Shown here one piece after another: positions 11,661 through 22,716 of a stretch of 64,000 nucleotides of DNA. Made by a program: the position numbers and the translations under genes. Where the stretch lies: NCBI GenBank assembly GCA_030220185.1, contig JASPKZ010007284.1, positions 496,001 to 560,000 of the forward strand, written 5' to 3'. The notes beneath the pieces were generated by a model. The model was not told where the DNA came from and made no database searches. It saw only the letters and a list, made by a program, of their open reading frames with translations. How positions within the stretch are numbered: position 1 is the first letter of the stretch; each line of letters opens with the position of its first letter. Source of the stretch: Diploptera punctata. Lineage: Eukaryota; Arthropoda; Insecta; Blattodea; Blaberidae.

Positions 11661-11925
11661 TCGATTCCTGGCCGGGACAGGCTCCTGTGTGAGGTATTTT
11701 TTGGGGTATTTCCTCACCTGTAAGACAAATGTCAGGAAACTTAGGGACCAACAGTCCCCGAAAATCATCTGGCCATCATCATCATCCTTATTATCATCCT
11801 TCACCGGTGTGGAAAGCTACGGGAAGCTATCACATCTATAATTCCCTAGTAAAGCTGCAAGATATAGCATTAAAATGCTATAATTGCAGTGAAATACCTG
11901 CTCTCCGACAGAATTACTATGGATG
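11661..11925 (+). mobile_element. SINE family A, 5'-truncated head
   Basis: Starts inside box B (GATTCCTGGCCGGGACAGG) and runs to the TAGCATTAAAATGCTATA hairpin and CAGAATTACTATGGATGG end. Confidence 0.8.
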
Positions 11926-12063
11926 GATGTATAAGCTTAACTTTAAAATTAAAATTATCTCAGAATTTGGATGTCCACTTTTTGACCCATAACCATTTGT
12001 TTAAGAAGACACCAATTCCAGTAAGAACTTCAATATCAAGAATTCTATCTTAAATCTGAATGA

Positions 12064-12613
12064 ATGAATGTAGCCACTATGTCCCATGAAGGACTAGGGC
12101 CTCCTACAAGAGGGGGGCTCAATTTTCAAGTTTTAAATGGTTCACGTGAACATTATGTTTATAGAGTCTTTCACTTGTGCACTTCACTGCAGTTTATTAA
12201 GAATTTTAGTCCATTGTTAGATTGTTCGCTAGTTGTTTCCACTTGTTCCTGTTGCTGGCTGTGGTTGACCAATGTCCTCCCAACATCAGTTTGAACGTGT
12301 CTGCCCATCTTCTACTTGGCCGACCTCGTGTTCGTCTTCCAATGTAGGGGTCCCACATGGTGGTTTCCTGTGCCCATCTGCCTTGTTGTTGTCTTGTTAC
12401 ATGACCACCCCATGTCTACTTTGTTTGGAGGGCTTTTTGAGTAATGTTCTTTGAAGTTGTAATTTTCTGTAGCACCATGTTGGAAATCTTATCCCGGAGT
12501 GAGACACCCACTATCTTCCTCTCCATCTTCCTTTGGCAGATTTCAATGCTCCTCCTTTGCCTCTCTGTTAGGGCCCAGGTTTGGCAGCCATATAATCCTG
12601 AATCTACTTGCAA
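12064..12613 (-). pseudogene. LINE ORF2 C-terminal fragment
   Basis: On the minus strand the frame ending near 12416 contains YGCQTWALTERQRRSIEICQ and RKMERKIVGVSLRDKI. A second segment about 12230-12370 gives RRTRGRPSRRWADTF and GGHWSTTASNRNKWKQL. These are the successive C-terminal blocks of an insect LINE reverse transcriptase, now frameshifted. The + strand cysteine-rich reading around 12240 is an antisense shadow of this and not the cysteine string of the RGS gene. Confidence 0.75.
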
Positions 12614-12784
12614 TAATTAAAGAATACGCACTTCAAGAAATTAATTAGAAAAAATAATAGAAAACTAATATATGTAGATAACTTACTAATAATTATGAAA
12701 ACCAAATGGAAAAGTAATATTTTACTTGAACTAAATCATATGCAGTATATGAAAAAATTAAATTAATTGAATTTCAGCTAGTAT

Positions 12785-13075
12785 AGAACTGGTGCCACCT
12801 AGCATCAAGAAGAATTTAGGTTCATGTTGAGAAAACTATCTATAACAGCAGAGGACCTGACATGCTAACCACATGTTACCCTTATACTGGCTGGATGATC
12901 ATCACCTCTGTGATTCACAAATGTGGATCTTTGGCCGGCAAACAGCTGGTAGACCAAAGTCTTCTAGGCCTATTACACCATGGAGTAGTTCCATATGGTT
13001 GGAAAAATTTCAGGATCTTACTTATATAAGGGACATGGAGCGACTCCCATATGATAACTGGAGACTAAATTGATC
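12785..13075 (+). mobile_element. SINE family E, diverged 3' part
   Basis: Matches the body of the copy at 16571-16920: GGTGCCACCTAGCATC, GACATGCTAACCACATG, TACTGGCTGGATGATCATC and the ACAGCTGGTAGACC block. Head missing. Confidence 0.65.
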
Positions 13076-13967
13076 ATCTTATTAAGATATTGTATCAGTA
13101 TATCAAAAACATAGATTTTATTAAACTTTGTATAGTTATTTTAAAATATCTTACTTTTTGCTATAATAGGCCTTTTCAATAAACTAAATTTTACATTAAC
13201 ACTAAGCAGTAAAAATTTCTTAACTAAATATGTATTTGCTTCATGACTTTATAGTCTTCCAGGCTTCTCCATCATCTCTTGGGTAACTGCTTTAAGAAAA
13301 CCCTAACATTAAAACAAGGGTTATAAATATTCAAGTTAAAAGTATCTAGATCTAATGTTGATTAAAATCAATTATTAATTCCGGTGACAATGTCTCTAAC
13401 CACATTAAAAAATTGAAGCCAAGCCCTTTAAATTATAATCATATAGTCATCATGTTTAATAATTATGTTGCTTCAAAAAGATGACCATAAAGGTCAGAAA
13501 CCAATTTTAAAAAAATAGCTGCCTTTAATTTGCCCTTGAGGAAAAAATCTGGTACATACCTGTTTTAATAGTCCTCGAATCAGAAGATGAAAACAAATTC
13601 ACTCAATTCACTTTCCAGTATATTTTGCATTATTTTGTACATCCCTCGAGAGGGTGCTCTTTTGCAAACATTCCCAAATAAGACAGGAGTGCAGCTTACT
13701 TTTCACTTTGTTATTTTCTGTGCTATCTTTTATTAATTTTTAGAGTCTGGAAATGGAGAAAAATATAACACAACCTTGCTGATCCAGTTTTTGAAAAAGA
13801 GTATAGGACATTTGAAGATGAAATGAGTAGGTTAAAGTTGTAAACACTTATTTTGGTTTGTTCCCTCCTTCCTAATGGTTAGTATTTTAGAATGTGTGGA
13901 GATAGTATATTGTAAGCTGTTCTTAATACAATGTTGATACCATTTGTTTTTATACTTATTGATAATG

Positions 13968-14246
13968 TCTTGTAAGCCCTTGTTTCCCTCAATGAGATTT
14001 AGATGTTCGCTCCCACAGGGAAGAAATTGAACCATGCTAATTTAGTTACACTTGTTTTCGTATAGACGTCATTGGGGTGGTCAGCGTTCTGCCTCATACT
14101 GCCATCTAGGAAACCAAGGTAGTACTAGGACAGGAAAATTCAGTAAATTTTGCTTAGAGGCCTTATTATTCAGGCTTAAGGATCTTTTACAAGCATGAAA
14201 ATCTTCAGACTCAGGACCCATGGCTTAAAGTCCCTCCCACTGAATG
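13968..14246 (-). mobile_element. SINE family B, head-truncated
   Basis: Reverse complement of family B from its AAGGGCTTACAAG tail to the GGAGGGACTTTAAGCC block; the tRNA-like head is absent. Confidence 0.75.
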
Positions 14247-14284
14247 GTAATTATATTACTCTTATTTTTCTAGTAGCTTAGTCA

Positions 14285-14405
14285 TATGTATAGCCTGCCA
14301 TCAGCCAAAGAAGTCTTATTTCAGTTGTCTCTAATCTGTGCAGCTGACACTTATTTAATGTCCACGTTTCTAAACTGTGTAGAATGGATAATCATAGTGC
14401 TATAA
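14285..14405 (-). pseudogene. LINE ORF2 scrap
   Basis: Minus-strand translation gives LHSLETWTLNKCQLHRLET and IRLLWLMAGYT, the LLYGSETWxLxK...RLETAEMRFLRxVAGYT segment of insect LINE ORF2 in diverged form. Confidence 0.5.
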
Positions 14406-14534
14406 AACTTTAAAATTGTCTCAAGTCTTTTCTTTTTAAATAATGATTTTTCATAATTCATGTCAGCTGTTGAAATTCTGTTAATTCTGATATTACAACC
14501 AATATAATTTAAATTTTATTGGTTTGTTCTTAAA

Positions 14535-14735
14535 TCTGACTATTTAACTCATGCCCCAAATGGGAGTCAATGACCAATCACATTTCAATGATGTTTTATT
14601 TTAGTTATAGTTAAATAATGATTTGTGAGTAAACAGCTTAATTTTATTCGTTAAATGCCACTCTTGATTTCCAAATTCTCTAGATAAATTGGAAATCACT
14701 CGTGGCATTACTTATGATAATTTAATTAATTAGGA
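14535..14735 (+). repeat. dispersed repeat with terminal 50-bp hairpin
   Basis: Contains AATGCCACTC/TGATTTCCAA paired with TTGGAAATCA/GAGTGGCATT across a short AATTCTCTAGATAA loop. The same sequence occurs reversed at about 49833-50556, there broken by roughly 500 bp. The hairpin near one end and the lack of long TIRs make a Helitron-like or foldback origin possible. Confidence 0.6.
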
Positions 14736-15202
14736 ACATACACCATAAAAAAAAAGAGAGAGAGAGTTGTATTTGTAACATTTGAGTTTGTATTGGTCAG
14801 AGCCTACCAACCTGATTAAGATTTTTATTTATTTTTTCTCTCAGTTTTGGTAGAAGAAATATTTATTTTTTTAAACTGTATAACATACAGCTTTTAAACC
14901 AAATTGATTATACTTTTAAAGAAAAATCATCATCAAATGCAGTCTGGAATAGGCTGTTGGGTCTGTTCCATTTCTGAATTCAGCTGATCTCCCCAATGCT
15001 ACTACCAGTATTTATTCTTCTGTCTGGCATCTCTTGTAGTAGTCTATTTGAGAGCATTGTAGTCACATAAGTTTAACTTCTTCTGTATACTGTTCATTGA
15101 GAGTTGTGATTATGCTTTGTACTTGTAATTTGTTAAGAATGTCTCTGTTTAATCATTTTAATAGTGCTTTTGCACTATGTAACTAATATTGTATACTTAC
15201 TG

Positions 15203-15320
15203 TCTAGGTAGCTCAGATGGAAGAGCATTGACATAGAGAGTCAAAGGTCCTGGGTTCAAACCCCAGTCTAGGTGTATATTTTTCTTTTCAAATATAATTT
15301 GTCCATCATTAAGATGTTTA
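15203..15320 (+). mobile_element. family F tRNA-like unit
   Basis: GTAGCTCAGATGG A box and GGTTCAAACCC B box in tRNA spacing, with an anticodon stem TTGAC/GTCAA. It is followed by the family-specific TATATTTTTCTTTTC tail and TTTGTCC...ATTAAGATG end. Because the same tail follows each copy, it is a SINE and not a tRNA gene. Confidence 0.7.
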
Positions 15321-16565
15321 AAAAACGAATAATATTAACTTACTGTTATTGTTGATGTGCATCGTAATTTGACATTCCCACATACAATTTTGGTTGCTAT
15401 GAAAACAAAAGAAATCTCAATACTTTAAAAATGACCAAAAGCACTAGTGCGGTAAGTAAAAACATTTATTTTGAAGTATCGATAGTGATACTGCAATTTG
15501 TATTAATTTCTGTATTAATTCATCACATCCAGCTTTACATGCCTCTTCTATTTCATAATCACTGCACATAGCATCTAAAATTTTCTCCATAATCAGAAAT
15601 AAATCCCAAATCAAATTGGTTTTACAGTTTTAACAAATATAAGATGGCGACATGACCAACACTACTTATTATTTCTCCATAGCAACACATATAGCCAATT
15701 CACCTTCTGAAATCTAACTTTTATCTTCAATTATATTTATTAATATTTAGCTAATATCTTAATTACTAAAATAAATACACAGTGCAAAAAATAGTATGCA
15801 ATACTCGTGTGATAAACATATAATGGAATCTCGGAAATTAAAAAATACTTGGAACAAGCGCCTCGTTTTTTAAACTTTTCCTCAATCCTTATCAAGTGTT
15901 TACCACAACTCGTATCGCAATATACTATAACAACAGCAATAGAAAAGTACTAACATTCCTTTTCTTTCATGATGACCAACAGCAATGACTAAGTCCTGTC
16001 TTATAGAATACTGTTAGTACTATACGGGTACTAATTTAAATGATTATGTATGGATTTATTAGATCGTGGTAAATTGTGAGTTGGAATTTAATTATCAAGA
16101 ATTTCATCATTATTGTTTCATAATATAATTAAAAATTAAAATTGTTGAACTCTTATAGAAAACATATGACAAACTAATACCTACTATACCAATCTGAGTT
16201 AAGTTTCAGTTGTACTATAAACAAACTTGCATGAGGTATTAATCCATCTATTGGGGGAACCATGATGCTACTTTTACCTGCCATATGACTGAATTGTGTA
16301 TGAAACTGTTATTGGAAGAAACATTGTTCTTAGGCAACACCATATTTTACGGGAAATAAGACTGAATACAAAGTAAGATGGTACCAATAATTAGGAACTT
16401 CATTTCTTATTTATTTATGACAGAAAATTATATATCGGCCTACCTAATCAGATGTTTACACTTTTTCCATGGTGTCAATAGAATATACTTTATTTTCAAT
16501 TTCATTATGACCAGAATTAATACTCCATGCTGACTCACCTGTAAATTCTGCAGTTATTTTCATGA
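15320..16565. other. AT-rich unassigned stretch
   Basis: No gene or repeat recognised. Confidence 0.35.
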
Positions 16566-16570
16566 TATGT

Positions 16571-16920
16571 TCCGTGCCATAGCCGAGCGGTTAAGGTAGG
16601 AAGCCTTGGCGCAGAGTTACGGGACTTGCGCTGGTTCGAGTCTCCATGGGGGAGGAAATTTTCTCATGGTATTTCGGCCAGTATGGGACCGGTGCCCACC
16701 CAGCATCGTGAAACAATTGGGTAGCTACAATAAGTAGCGGCCCCAGGTTGAGGAACCAGCTATAATGGCTGGGGGACTCGACATGCTAACCACATGTCAC
16801 CCTGGCTGTTGATCATCTACCTCTGTGATTGACACATGTGGATGTGAAGGGCCAGCAGCCGGCTGGTAAAAGGGCAACCGCAGAAAAGTGGAAAGACCCT
16901 CAATCGGAATCGGAATTTTC
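16571..16920 (+). mobile_element. SINE family E, full length
   Basis: Head GTGCCATAGCCGAGCGGTTAA resembles a tRNA-Leu/Ser-type A box and GGTTCGAGTCTCC the B box. The body includes GTGCCCACCCAGCATCGTG, a GACATGCTAACCACATGTC segment and AGCCGGCTGG. Other copies: 12785-13075, 36875-36998 and, reversed, 47843-48130. Confidence 0.8.
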
Positions 16921-17112
16921 ATATCCTCAATAGCTAATGTAGGATTCTTTTAGTAAACTGTTTGAAAACATTCAAAGTAATGTTTTCTCCACTTTTAAAA
17001 TGCCTTCCTTTCCATTGTTTTATATTTCTATAGAAGTCCAATTTTGAAACAACTGAAATTCCAACATTCTGCATTGTGCATGCATAAGAATGTAATAATG
17101 CTTTAATATTTA

Positions 17113-17285
17113 AAGGAAGTGACACTATGAGGTTTATTTTAAATAATAGAAGTTAGATAGGCACGACTCACCTCATATTTGTAGCTTTTCAACTGAGTTA
17201 GAAACAATTAATAATGCTGCTTAAAACATCGAAACCCAGGCCTTCAAGAAAGCTACAAATATGAGGTGAGTTGTGTTTATGTCAC
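17113..17285. mobile_element. PLE palindrome
   Basis: Arms 17161-17189 and 17250-17275 are inverted around ACTCACCTCATATTTGTAGC. The one-sided extension GGAAGTGACACTATGAGG at 17114-17131 marks the true 3' end on the left, so the full-length 3' end reads on the minus strand. The ribozyme core has decayed; CGAAACCCAGG at 17230-17240 is the likely GAAA remnant. Confidence 0.65.
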
Positions 17286-17675
17286 TCCTGTTTTTTATAA
17301 CAATGCTTATTTAATGTTTTTAAAATTGTAACGAATAGGGTTCGGAAGTTGAGGGCCTATAAAGGACTTTTAAAAAGACCTAAAGATATCCTAAAAACAC
17401 ACCTAAAAATGAAAGAAATGACGTAATAAGGCCATTAAAATTAAATAATAATTTTAGTTTAAACTGCATTTTTAATGAATATATATAAATATTTAAAAAA
17501 TACAAAATTCTACTGATATGCAACACACATTGCGAAAAAAAATTGACTGAAAATGCTCCTTCTTTCATACTTATTTTATTTAATCCAACATAGTTTGAAA
17601 AAGGAATTCTGTGTCAATTAAAAAGAAAGTTCTTGGAGAAATTAGAATGAACTATTTTTCCCATCTAGAATGAAT

Positions 17676-17793
17676 TCAGCTTTTGAATACCTTGAGGCCC
17701 CATTTACAATTGCAGATTCAGTTTATGGCTCAACATTTTTTATAGCCACAGGCTTTCATGGCCTCCATGTAATTATTGGTACCACTTTCCGGA
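17676..17793 (+). pseudogene. nuclear copy of mitochondrial cox3 (NUMT)
   Basis: About 39 codons read [19 protein letters not shown] then (I/M)[15 protein letters not shown]. This is a highly conserved stretch of cytochrome c oxidase subunit III, the mitochondrially encoded core subunit of complex IV. The ATA codon would be methionine in the insect mitochondrial code, restoring the usual FFMATGFHG. The similarity ends abruptly after GTTF and the following codons are unrelated. A short isolated mitochondrial fragment surrounded by nuclear repeats is a nuclear insertion, not a gene. Confidence 0.9.
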
Positions 17794-17962
17794 TATCAGT
17801 GGTCAGTAGGGTGGTTAAAAATAACGGGATTTTTTTTTACAGTTCAATATTTTCTCGCGAAACAAAAGTGTTTGCAATGTAAAAAGTCTTCGGAAAGTAA
17901 AACTAGATAGTGTTTTTAAAAGGAGTTGGAATTCAGACTAGACTCTGCAGATTTTTTAATTA

Positions 17963-18367
17963 TCTTCTTTTTCTTCTTCTTGTAAGCCCATGTTTCCCTT
18001 AACAGAGATTTATGTACTCTCCTCCTACAGGGAAGAATTTGAACCATACTAATTTAGGTACACCTGTTTTTGTATAGATGTCATTTAAGTGGTCTGTGGT
18101 TAGCATTCTGCCTGATACTGACAACTAGGAAACCAAGGTGGTATTAGGATGGGAAAAATTCAGTAAATTTTGCTTAGAGGCCTTTTCATTCAGGCTTAAG
18201 GATCTTTCATGAGCCTGAAAATCTTCAGACTCGGGACCCATGGCTTAAAATCCCTCCCGGAGGACTTGCTCCTTGGATTTTTCCATCCTAAAAAAATCCA
18301 TTGACCCCGGCCGGGTTTGAACTCGGGACCAGAGGCAAGGAGCATAACCACTAGTTAACCGCGGCCG
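17963..18367 (-). mobile_element. SINE family B, full length
   Basis: Reverse complement of the copy at 844-1241, from a CTTCTTCTT (GAAGAAGAAG) tail through TGGGTCCCGAGTCTGAAGA to the head CGGCCGCGGTTAACTAGTGG. Confidence 0.85.
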
Positions 18368-18819
18368 ATTTTACCATTTGTATAAATGGTATAAAGTAGT
18401 CAAAGTAGGTAAAGTTGCAAAAAAAAACCATTAGACCTAAAAAAAGGCTTAAAAAGGAAGAATAAACCAAAAAAAGTCAAAAAGGATGAATTTAACCCAC
18501 CATTTTCTGGCCTACAATGATCCAAAATGTATATATAATAAGTTGGACCTTGTCTTCAGACATAAAAAGAAAAATAAAGGAGTTTTCCTCAACTTTTGAG
18601 CCCTAGTAATGATATATTTTAAGATTTTCCTATATAATTTACATAGACATGTGCTAGATAATACATATTTTTATAGTTTATTTTTTCTTTATTTTGAGTG
18701 TTAGAGAGGGAATTACATTTTGCTTACATGCTCAAAGGTAAAATTTTTTTTACCAATGAAAATACAGTCATATATCTGCTTTCTTTACATTACAACTGTA
18801 ACTTAACTCGGAATTAGTA

Positions 18820-19019
18820 CAAGATGTTAATTATATAATTTTTTACCTGGTAACTGTTAAAATGCAGAAGATGAAACATTGTTTTCGAAAGGCCTCCATA
18901 TTAGAATAACTTGAAGAAGTTTACTAACTTAGTTGAGGACAACTGACTTACCAGGTAAAAATTATATAATTAACATCTTATTACATAACCTCAACGGTGT
19001 TTTAATATGACTTTCAAAA
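18820..19019. mobile_element. PLE palindrome with 10-bp target-site duplication
   Basis: A 200-bp insertion between GGAATTAGTA at 18810-18819 and 19020-19029. Arms 18822-18852 and 18949-18979 (ATGTTAATTATATAA...TTACCTGGTAA) are inverted. The extension with CCTCAACGGT is only on the right, so the 3' end is on the plus strand. It lies 240 bp upstream of the first recognised RGS exon. Confidence 0.75.
18862..18910 (+). ncRNA. decayed hammerhead-like motif
   Basis: CAGAAGA replaces CTGAAGA (U4 changed). Stem II GAAACA...TGTTTTC and GAAAGGCC remain recognisable. Likely inactive. Confidence 0.4.
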
Positions 19020-19257
19020 GGAATTAGTATAGACATACACAACCTAGAGGATGCAACTGAAGACTCTATATGCGATATTTCCTAATTTGTAAAAGTAAAA
19101 ATGAAATTAAAAACCATATTGTACTAGCATTTTAAAGAAAATGTGTAGAGAATTGAGAAACATGGGGCTAATATTACACAAGAACTTAATTTATACTTCT
19201 ACCTGCTTTGTAGCCATTAACACAATTCCAACTTGATAAATTCTTATCTGTTTTCAG

Positions 19258-19319
19258 GCCGACGTTGGAGGAAATTCGAAGTTGGGGAAAATCGTTCGAC
19301 AAACTGATGAGAAATTCTG
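19258..19319 (+). CDS. RGS17: RGS17/19/20-like, exon with start of RGS domain
   Basis: A 62-bp exon between a TTTTCAG acceptor and a GTATGT donor. It begins with the last base of a split codon, then encodes PTLEEIRSWGKSFDKLMRNS, and ends with the first base of the next codon. In RZ-family RGS proteins (RGS17, RGS19, RGS20; Drosophila CG5036-like) this PT-EE--SW---FDKLM segment opens the RGS domain, which speeds GTP hydrolysis on Galpha-i/z subunits at the inner membrane surface. The donor phase (one base, G) joins exactly to the CT that opens the exon at 25046 to give alanine. Upstream exons, including the cysteine string expected in this family, were not found; the preceding exon must end with two bases of a codon ending in G. 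Confidence 0.9.
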
Positions 19320-19619
19320 GTATGTTGAACTTATTGTATTGCTTCAAACTTGTCATTTGAAATAACATGGTGCTGTATTAATTTATTGGCCAGATCAAAC
19401 TTTTGTTTTTCCATGGTTTAGTTTCTTCTGGTCCTCAGTAACTTTTTTATTAATCTCATTCCATTTGTTTTCTTTTTTAAGTTATGAGTATATATTTAAA
19501 GAATATAAATTCTTAATTAGCATTGTGCAGAGCAATTTGCATCATTAAAAGTGGAGATGTAAATTTATTGACTATGCTAGCAATCTGTAAATTAAAAATA
19601 AATTTATTCCAACAGTTCC

Positions 19620-19960
19620 AATTTCTCTAAACTTACCATCAGAATTCTTAAACAAGTATTTATCTTCTCTTCAAATATAATTTGTCTTTCAGTGAGAAAT
19701 GTTAAATTTGCTCTATTGGCTTTATAAAGTAATGTTAAAATTCCCATTAAATATCTTCTTAAATAAGAAGCTGCCATTTGTGTGTTGAACAACAGCTCAT
19801 AGCCTTTGGCACCCTCGGGAATTGAAATGTATAAAAAGAAATTGCGTTTAGATTGGAGCCCTAGGATAGCTCAGATGGTAGAGCAGTAGCATATAAAGCT
19901 GAAGGTCCTGGGTTCAAACCACAGTCTAGGCATATATTTTTCTCTGCAGATATGATATAT
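19620..19960. mobile_element. family F element, inverted ends with one tRNA-like unit
   Basis: Left end TATCTTCTCTTCAAATATAA (about 19661) is the reverse complement of the family tail, while the right end holds a complete tRNA-like unit 19862-19930 (ATAGCTCAGATGGTAGAGC, GGTTCAAACC). It is in the intron downstream of the first RGS exon. Confidence 0.6.
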
Positions 19961-20149
19961 AAGTGTTTGACTCTTTAATTATAGTTAAAATATATTTCTG
20001 TATTATTTAAATTCGATACTACATTATACTTTTAGATGAGTAAATGTAATTTTAGTATTTTGTGAAATAATATTTGAACAAAGAATAATTTTGAATATGA
20101 ATTATGAATATAAGTTGAGAATCTGCTATCTACAATTGCATAAAAACCT

Positions 20150-20805
20150 CTCCTGTGTTAGGAGTTAATTTAGCTACACTTATTTCCCTACAGATGTCAT
20201 GAATGGTATGTGGTCAACATACCACCCAATGAGACATTTAGTATGCAACTAAGGTATTACTAGCATGATAAAGGTCGGTAAGGGGGGCACGCCGTAGCGT
20301 AGTGGTTAAGGCACTGAGCTACAAGCCGGAGGGTCGAGGGTTCAAGCCCCGTTGGGGTCAGGATTTTTAAACTGACCCAAACCCTCTGGCAGCACTATGG
20401 CCCTGGGGTCGACTCAGCCTCTAACGGAAATGAGTACCAGACGCTTGTTCTGGGGTAAAGGCGGCCGTCACGCAGGGATGACAACCCGGCTGACATCAAG
20501 TGCCGATTGTCTAGAAAAAGTGGGAGCCTTAACCTCCTACTACCCCAAAGGCCTCCTGAGGCCTGTTGTGGGATCACTTTACTTTAAAGGTCGGTAAACT
20601 TTGCTTAGAGCTTCTTTATTTAGACTTAAGGTTCTTTTACGAGTTTGAAAATCTTCAGACTTGGGATCCATGCCTTAAATCCTTCTCGGAGGACCTGCTC
20701 TTTAGATTTTTCCATCCTAAAATATCCATTGACCCCAGCCAGGTTTTAACCTGTGACCCTCGAGACCAGAGTCAGGGAACATAACACTACTCCATTGCGA
20801 CCAAC
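20150..20805 (-). mobile_element. SINE family B interrupted by a SINE C
   Basis: Reversed family B copy whose body stops at 20281 and resumes at 20585 with the same 13 bases repeated, so the intervening SINE C inserted later. Confidence 0.8.
20282..20584 (+). mobile_element. SINE family C, full length, nested
   Basis: A 303-bp insertion with a perfect 13-bp target duplication TAAAGGTCGGTAA at 20269-20281 and 20585-20597. The head GCACGCCGTAGCGTAGTGG and B box GGTTCAAGCCCC are tRNA-derived. A reversed copy is at 62075-62382. Confidence 0.9.
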
Positions 20806-20979
20806 ATGAGTTGAGAATACTCGTATTTAAATAAAAAATTGTTTTAAAGGTATCAGATACTTTAAAGTAACAAAAACAATTGGTCTCAACCTTTGGTCAA
20901 TATTAAGATTCATAATTTATTCCTGTTTATGTTATCTGATCTGTATATATGTGTTTATAATGTTGTCCATTGTCCATCA

Positions 20980-21200
20980 CTGTGGCATAGTCGGTAGAGT
21001 CCCTACCTTCCACTCTCGCGATCCGGATTCGATTCCCGGCGGGGTAAGGGATTTTTAAAACAAATCTCAACCTTGGGACTGGGTGTGTGTAGTGTCCAAG
21101 TTGTACCCATTGGGTTTAATTCCTTCTTCTTCTTCTTCCTTCCAAGTATTAGGCAAGGCCTGTTACGATCCTATAGAAAATTTTCCCATTCCTCTAAAAA
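20980..21200 (+). mobile_element. SINE family G joined to a reversed element H tail
   Basis: tRNA-like head CACTGTGGCATAGTCGG with B box ATTCGATTCCCGG at 20980-21115. From 21121 it changes to CTTCTTCTTCTTCC and AAGTATTAGGCAAGGCCTG, the reverse complement of the element H 3' end (compare 60740-60810). Confidence 0.6.
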
Positions 21201-21320
21201 AAATAATAATGTTATCCATTGCAGTTTTGTGCTTTCATTCCACATTCATTATATAGATAGATAGATTTATTTATGTGGTCATTTTCTCTACACATCACTC
21301 AGGCAGATCTTTTTACATAG

Positions 21321-22035
21321 GTGATGTCTAGTTTTATTGTGTACAGGAGAATGTGTAAGATGAACACAGATAAAGATATTGGTAAAAAATTCAAGAAGTT
21401 CACATACCATCCTTTAGTATTTGACAAGTTTCAAAAAATCTCCAACAAATTCAACATTAAATTAGCACCGAAAAATTATTACAGTTTAGGTAATTTAATA
21501 AAAACCAACAAAAATGAAAAGAATGAAGACTGCAAAAAATCGGGAATTTATCAAATTAATTGTAAAGATTGTGAAAAGATATACATAGGAAAAACAAAAA
21601 GGTATCTAAATACAAGATTAAAGGAACACTTCAGAAATGTTAAAAATGGAGAAACAGAAAAACCTGCAATAGCTGCACATGCCTGGTCAGAAAAACTTAG
21701 AATAGAAACCAAATCAAAATTACTTAAATAATTGGAAAAACTGAAGGAAATCACAATTTGAGAAAAAATTTACATATGCAAGAATAAAAACACAACTATG
21801 AATTTTGAAATACCCGGTGATAAGGAGAGGGGATTGATTTGGAAGTTCGTCGGTCAACCATCAGATGGTGCAGAGGTCAGTCTGCAGGAGAAGAGGCTGT
21901 TGGACATCAGTTGTGAATGTAATACAGCATTGAGAATGTCACAAATGAAGTGAAGAAACTCGAGTCTGCTTGGGAGTTAAGAAGTATGAGGTGAGTGAAG
22001 AAACAACTAAACAATATGAATATATATGTGTTTGT
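21321..22035 (+). pseudogene. PLE copy with GIY-YIG endonuclease domain
   Basis: The open frame to 21731 (136 codons) covers the end of the RT-to-endonuclease linker (PLVFDKFQKISNKFNIKLAP, residues 31-50) and the GIY-YIG nuclease. GIY is at residues 75-77, CKDC at 81-84, YIG at 88-90, arginines at 94 and 99, and EH at 102-103. The CxxC between GIY and YIG is characteristic of Penelope-like elements, whose nuclease nicks target DNA for reverse transcription. Two stops (21729 and about 21760) interrupt what continues as IWEKIYI-like and MNFEIP sequence to a DGAE segment, as in the other fragments here. A ribozyme remnant with GAAACTCGAGTC and the ending ATGAGGTGAGTG (about 21989) follow. The copy lacks its RT domain and is dead. 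Confidence 0.85.
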
Positions 22036-22204
22036 ATACCGGTAATATAAATATGTGGTGTGGAGCAAGATTATGTAAAAGGGGTTGAAGGTGAAATAAA
22101 ATGCTGGCATATAGCCCATTCCTGTTGAAAAGCAACTAAAATCATTAAAATTCATCGGAGAATTTAATATAACTAAATCATTGCATATTTAAGTAAAATT
22201 TTGT

Positions 22205-22312
22205 TACCTTACCTCATAATCTTCTTATTCTTAGACTAGTTCAACACCTTCTTCGGTTGCATCATTAGTAGGCCTATATATGTAATAGATGTATGAGGTA
22301 AGAAGAATTCAC
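22205..22312. mobile_element. short PLE palindrome, decayed
   Basis: CTTACCTCAT at 22211 and ATGAGGTAAG at 22292 are inverted. The minus strand between them reads CTAATGA, stem II-like CAACC/GGTGTT and GAACTAGTC, a hammerhead core with two lesions. Confidence 0.5.
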
Positions 22313-22583
22313 TATTCATTTGATTCTTATTCAATCAATTTGTCTGTGCCATATATTGCTTTATACTTCTTAAAAAAAAGTTTCTTATGGAATTCACATA
22401 ATATCAGAATTTGCACTTATACCTGAGGTCTCACCCAAACCCATCATTAATAGTCTGCATTCAATAGACTACGGAGTAAATGAATTATATTAAAAATGCA
22501 AAGAATTGAGACATCCAGAAATTACTATGTTAGATTGAATTTCTCAGTTTTAAATAACTATTCTCTTAAATCACTTGAATTTC

Positions 22584-22614
22584 TTTCTTTCTTTCTTTCT
22601 TTTTTTTTTTTTTT
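22584..22614 (+). repeat. (CTTT)n/(T)n simple repeat
   Basis: TTTCTTTCTTTCTTTC followed by a T run, in an RGS intron. Confidence 0.9.
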
Positions 22615-22716
22615 GTGTGTAGGAGTGTCTGAAAAATAAAAGAAACTGAAATACATTTTTTAAATGTTAAATTATTTTGATGTGTTAATGCAATGTTAAC
22701 ATTTGCAATTACAGAC

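Noticed and set aside
12230..12294. Plus-strand cysteine-rich reading (STCSCCWLW) as the missing palmitoylated cysteine string of the RGS gene
   Set aside because: It is antisense to a clear LINE ORF2 segment, and no fitting phase-2 donor was seen.
15203..15275. Functional tRNA genes at the family F sites
   Set aside because: All copies share the same non-tRNA tail and have imperfect acceptor stems, so they are SINE-type sequences.
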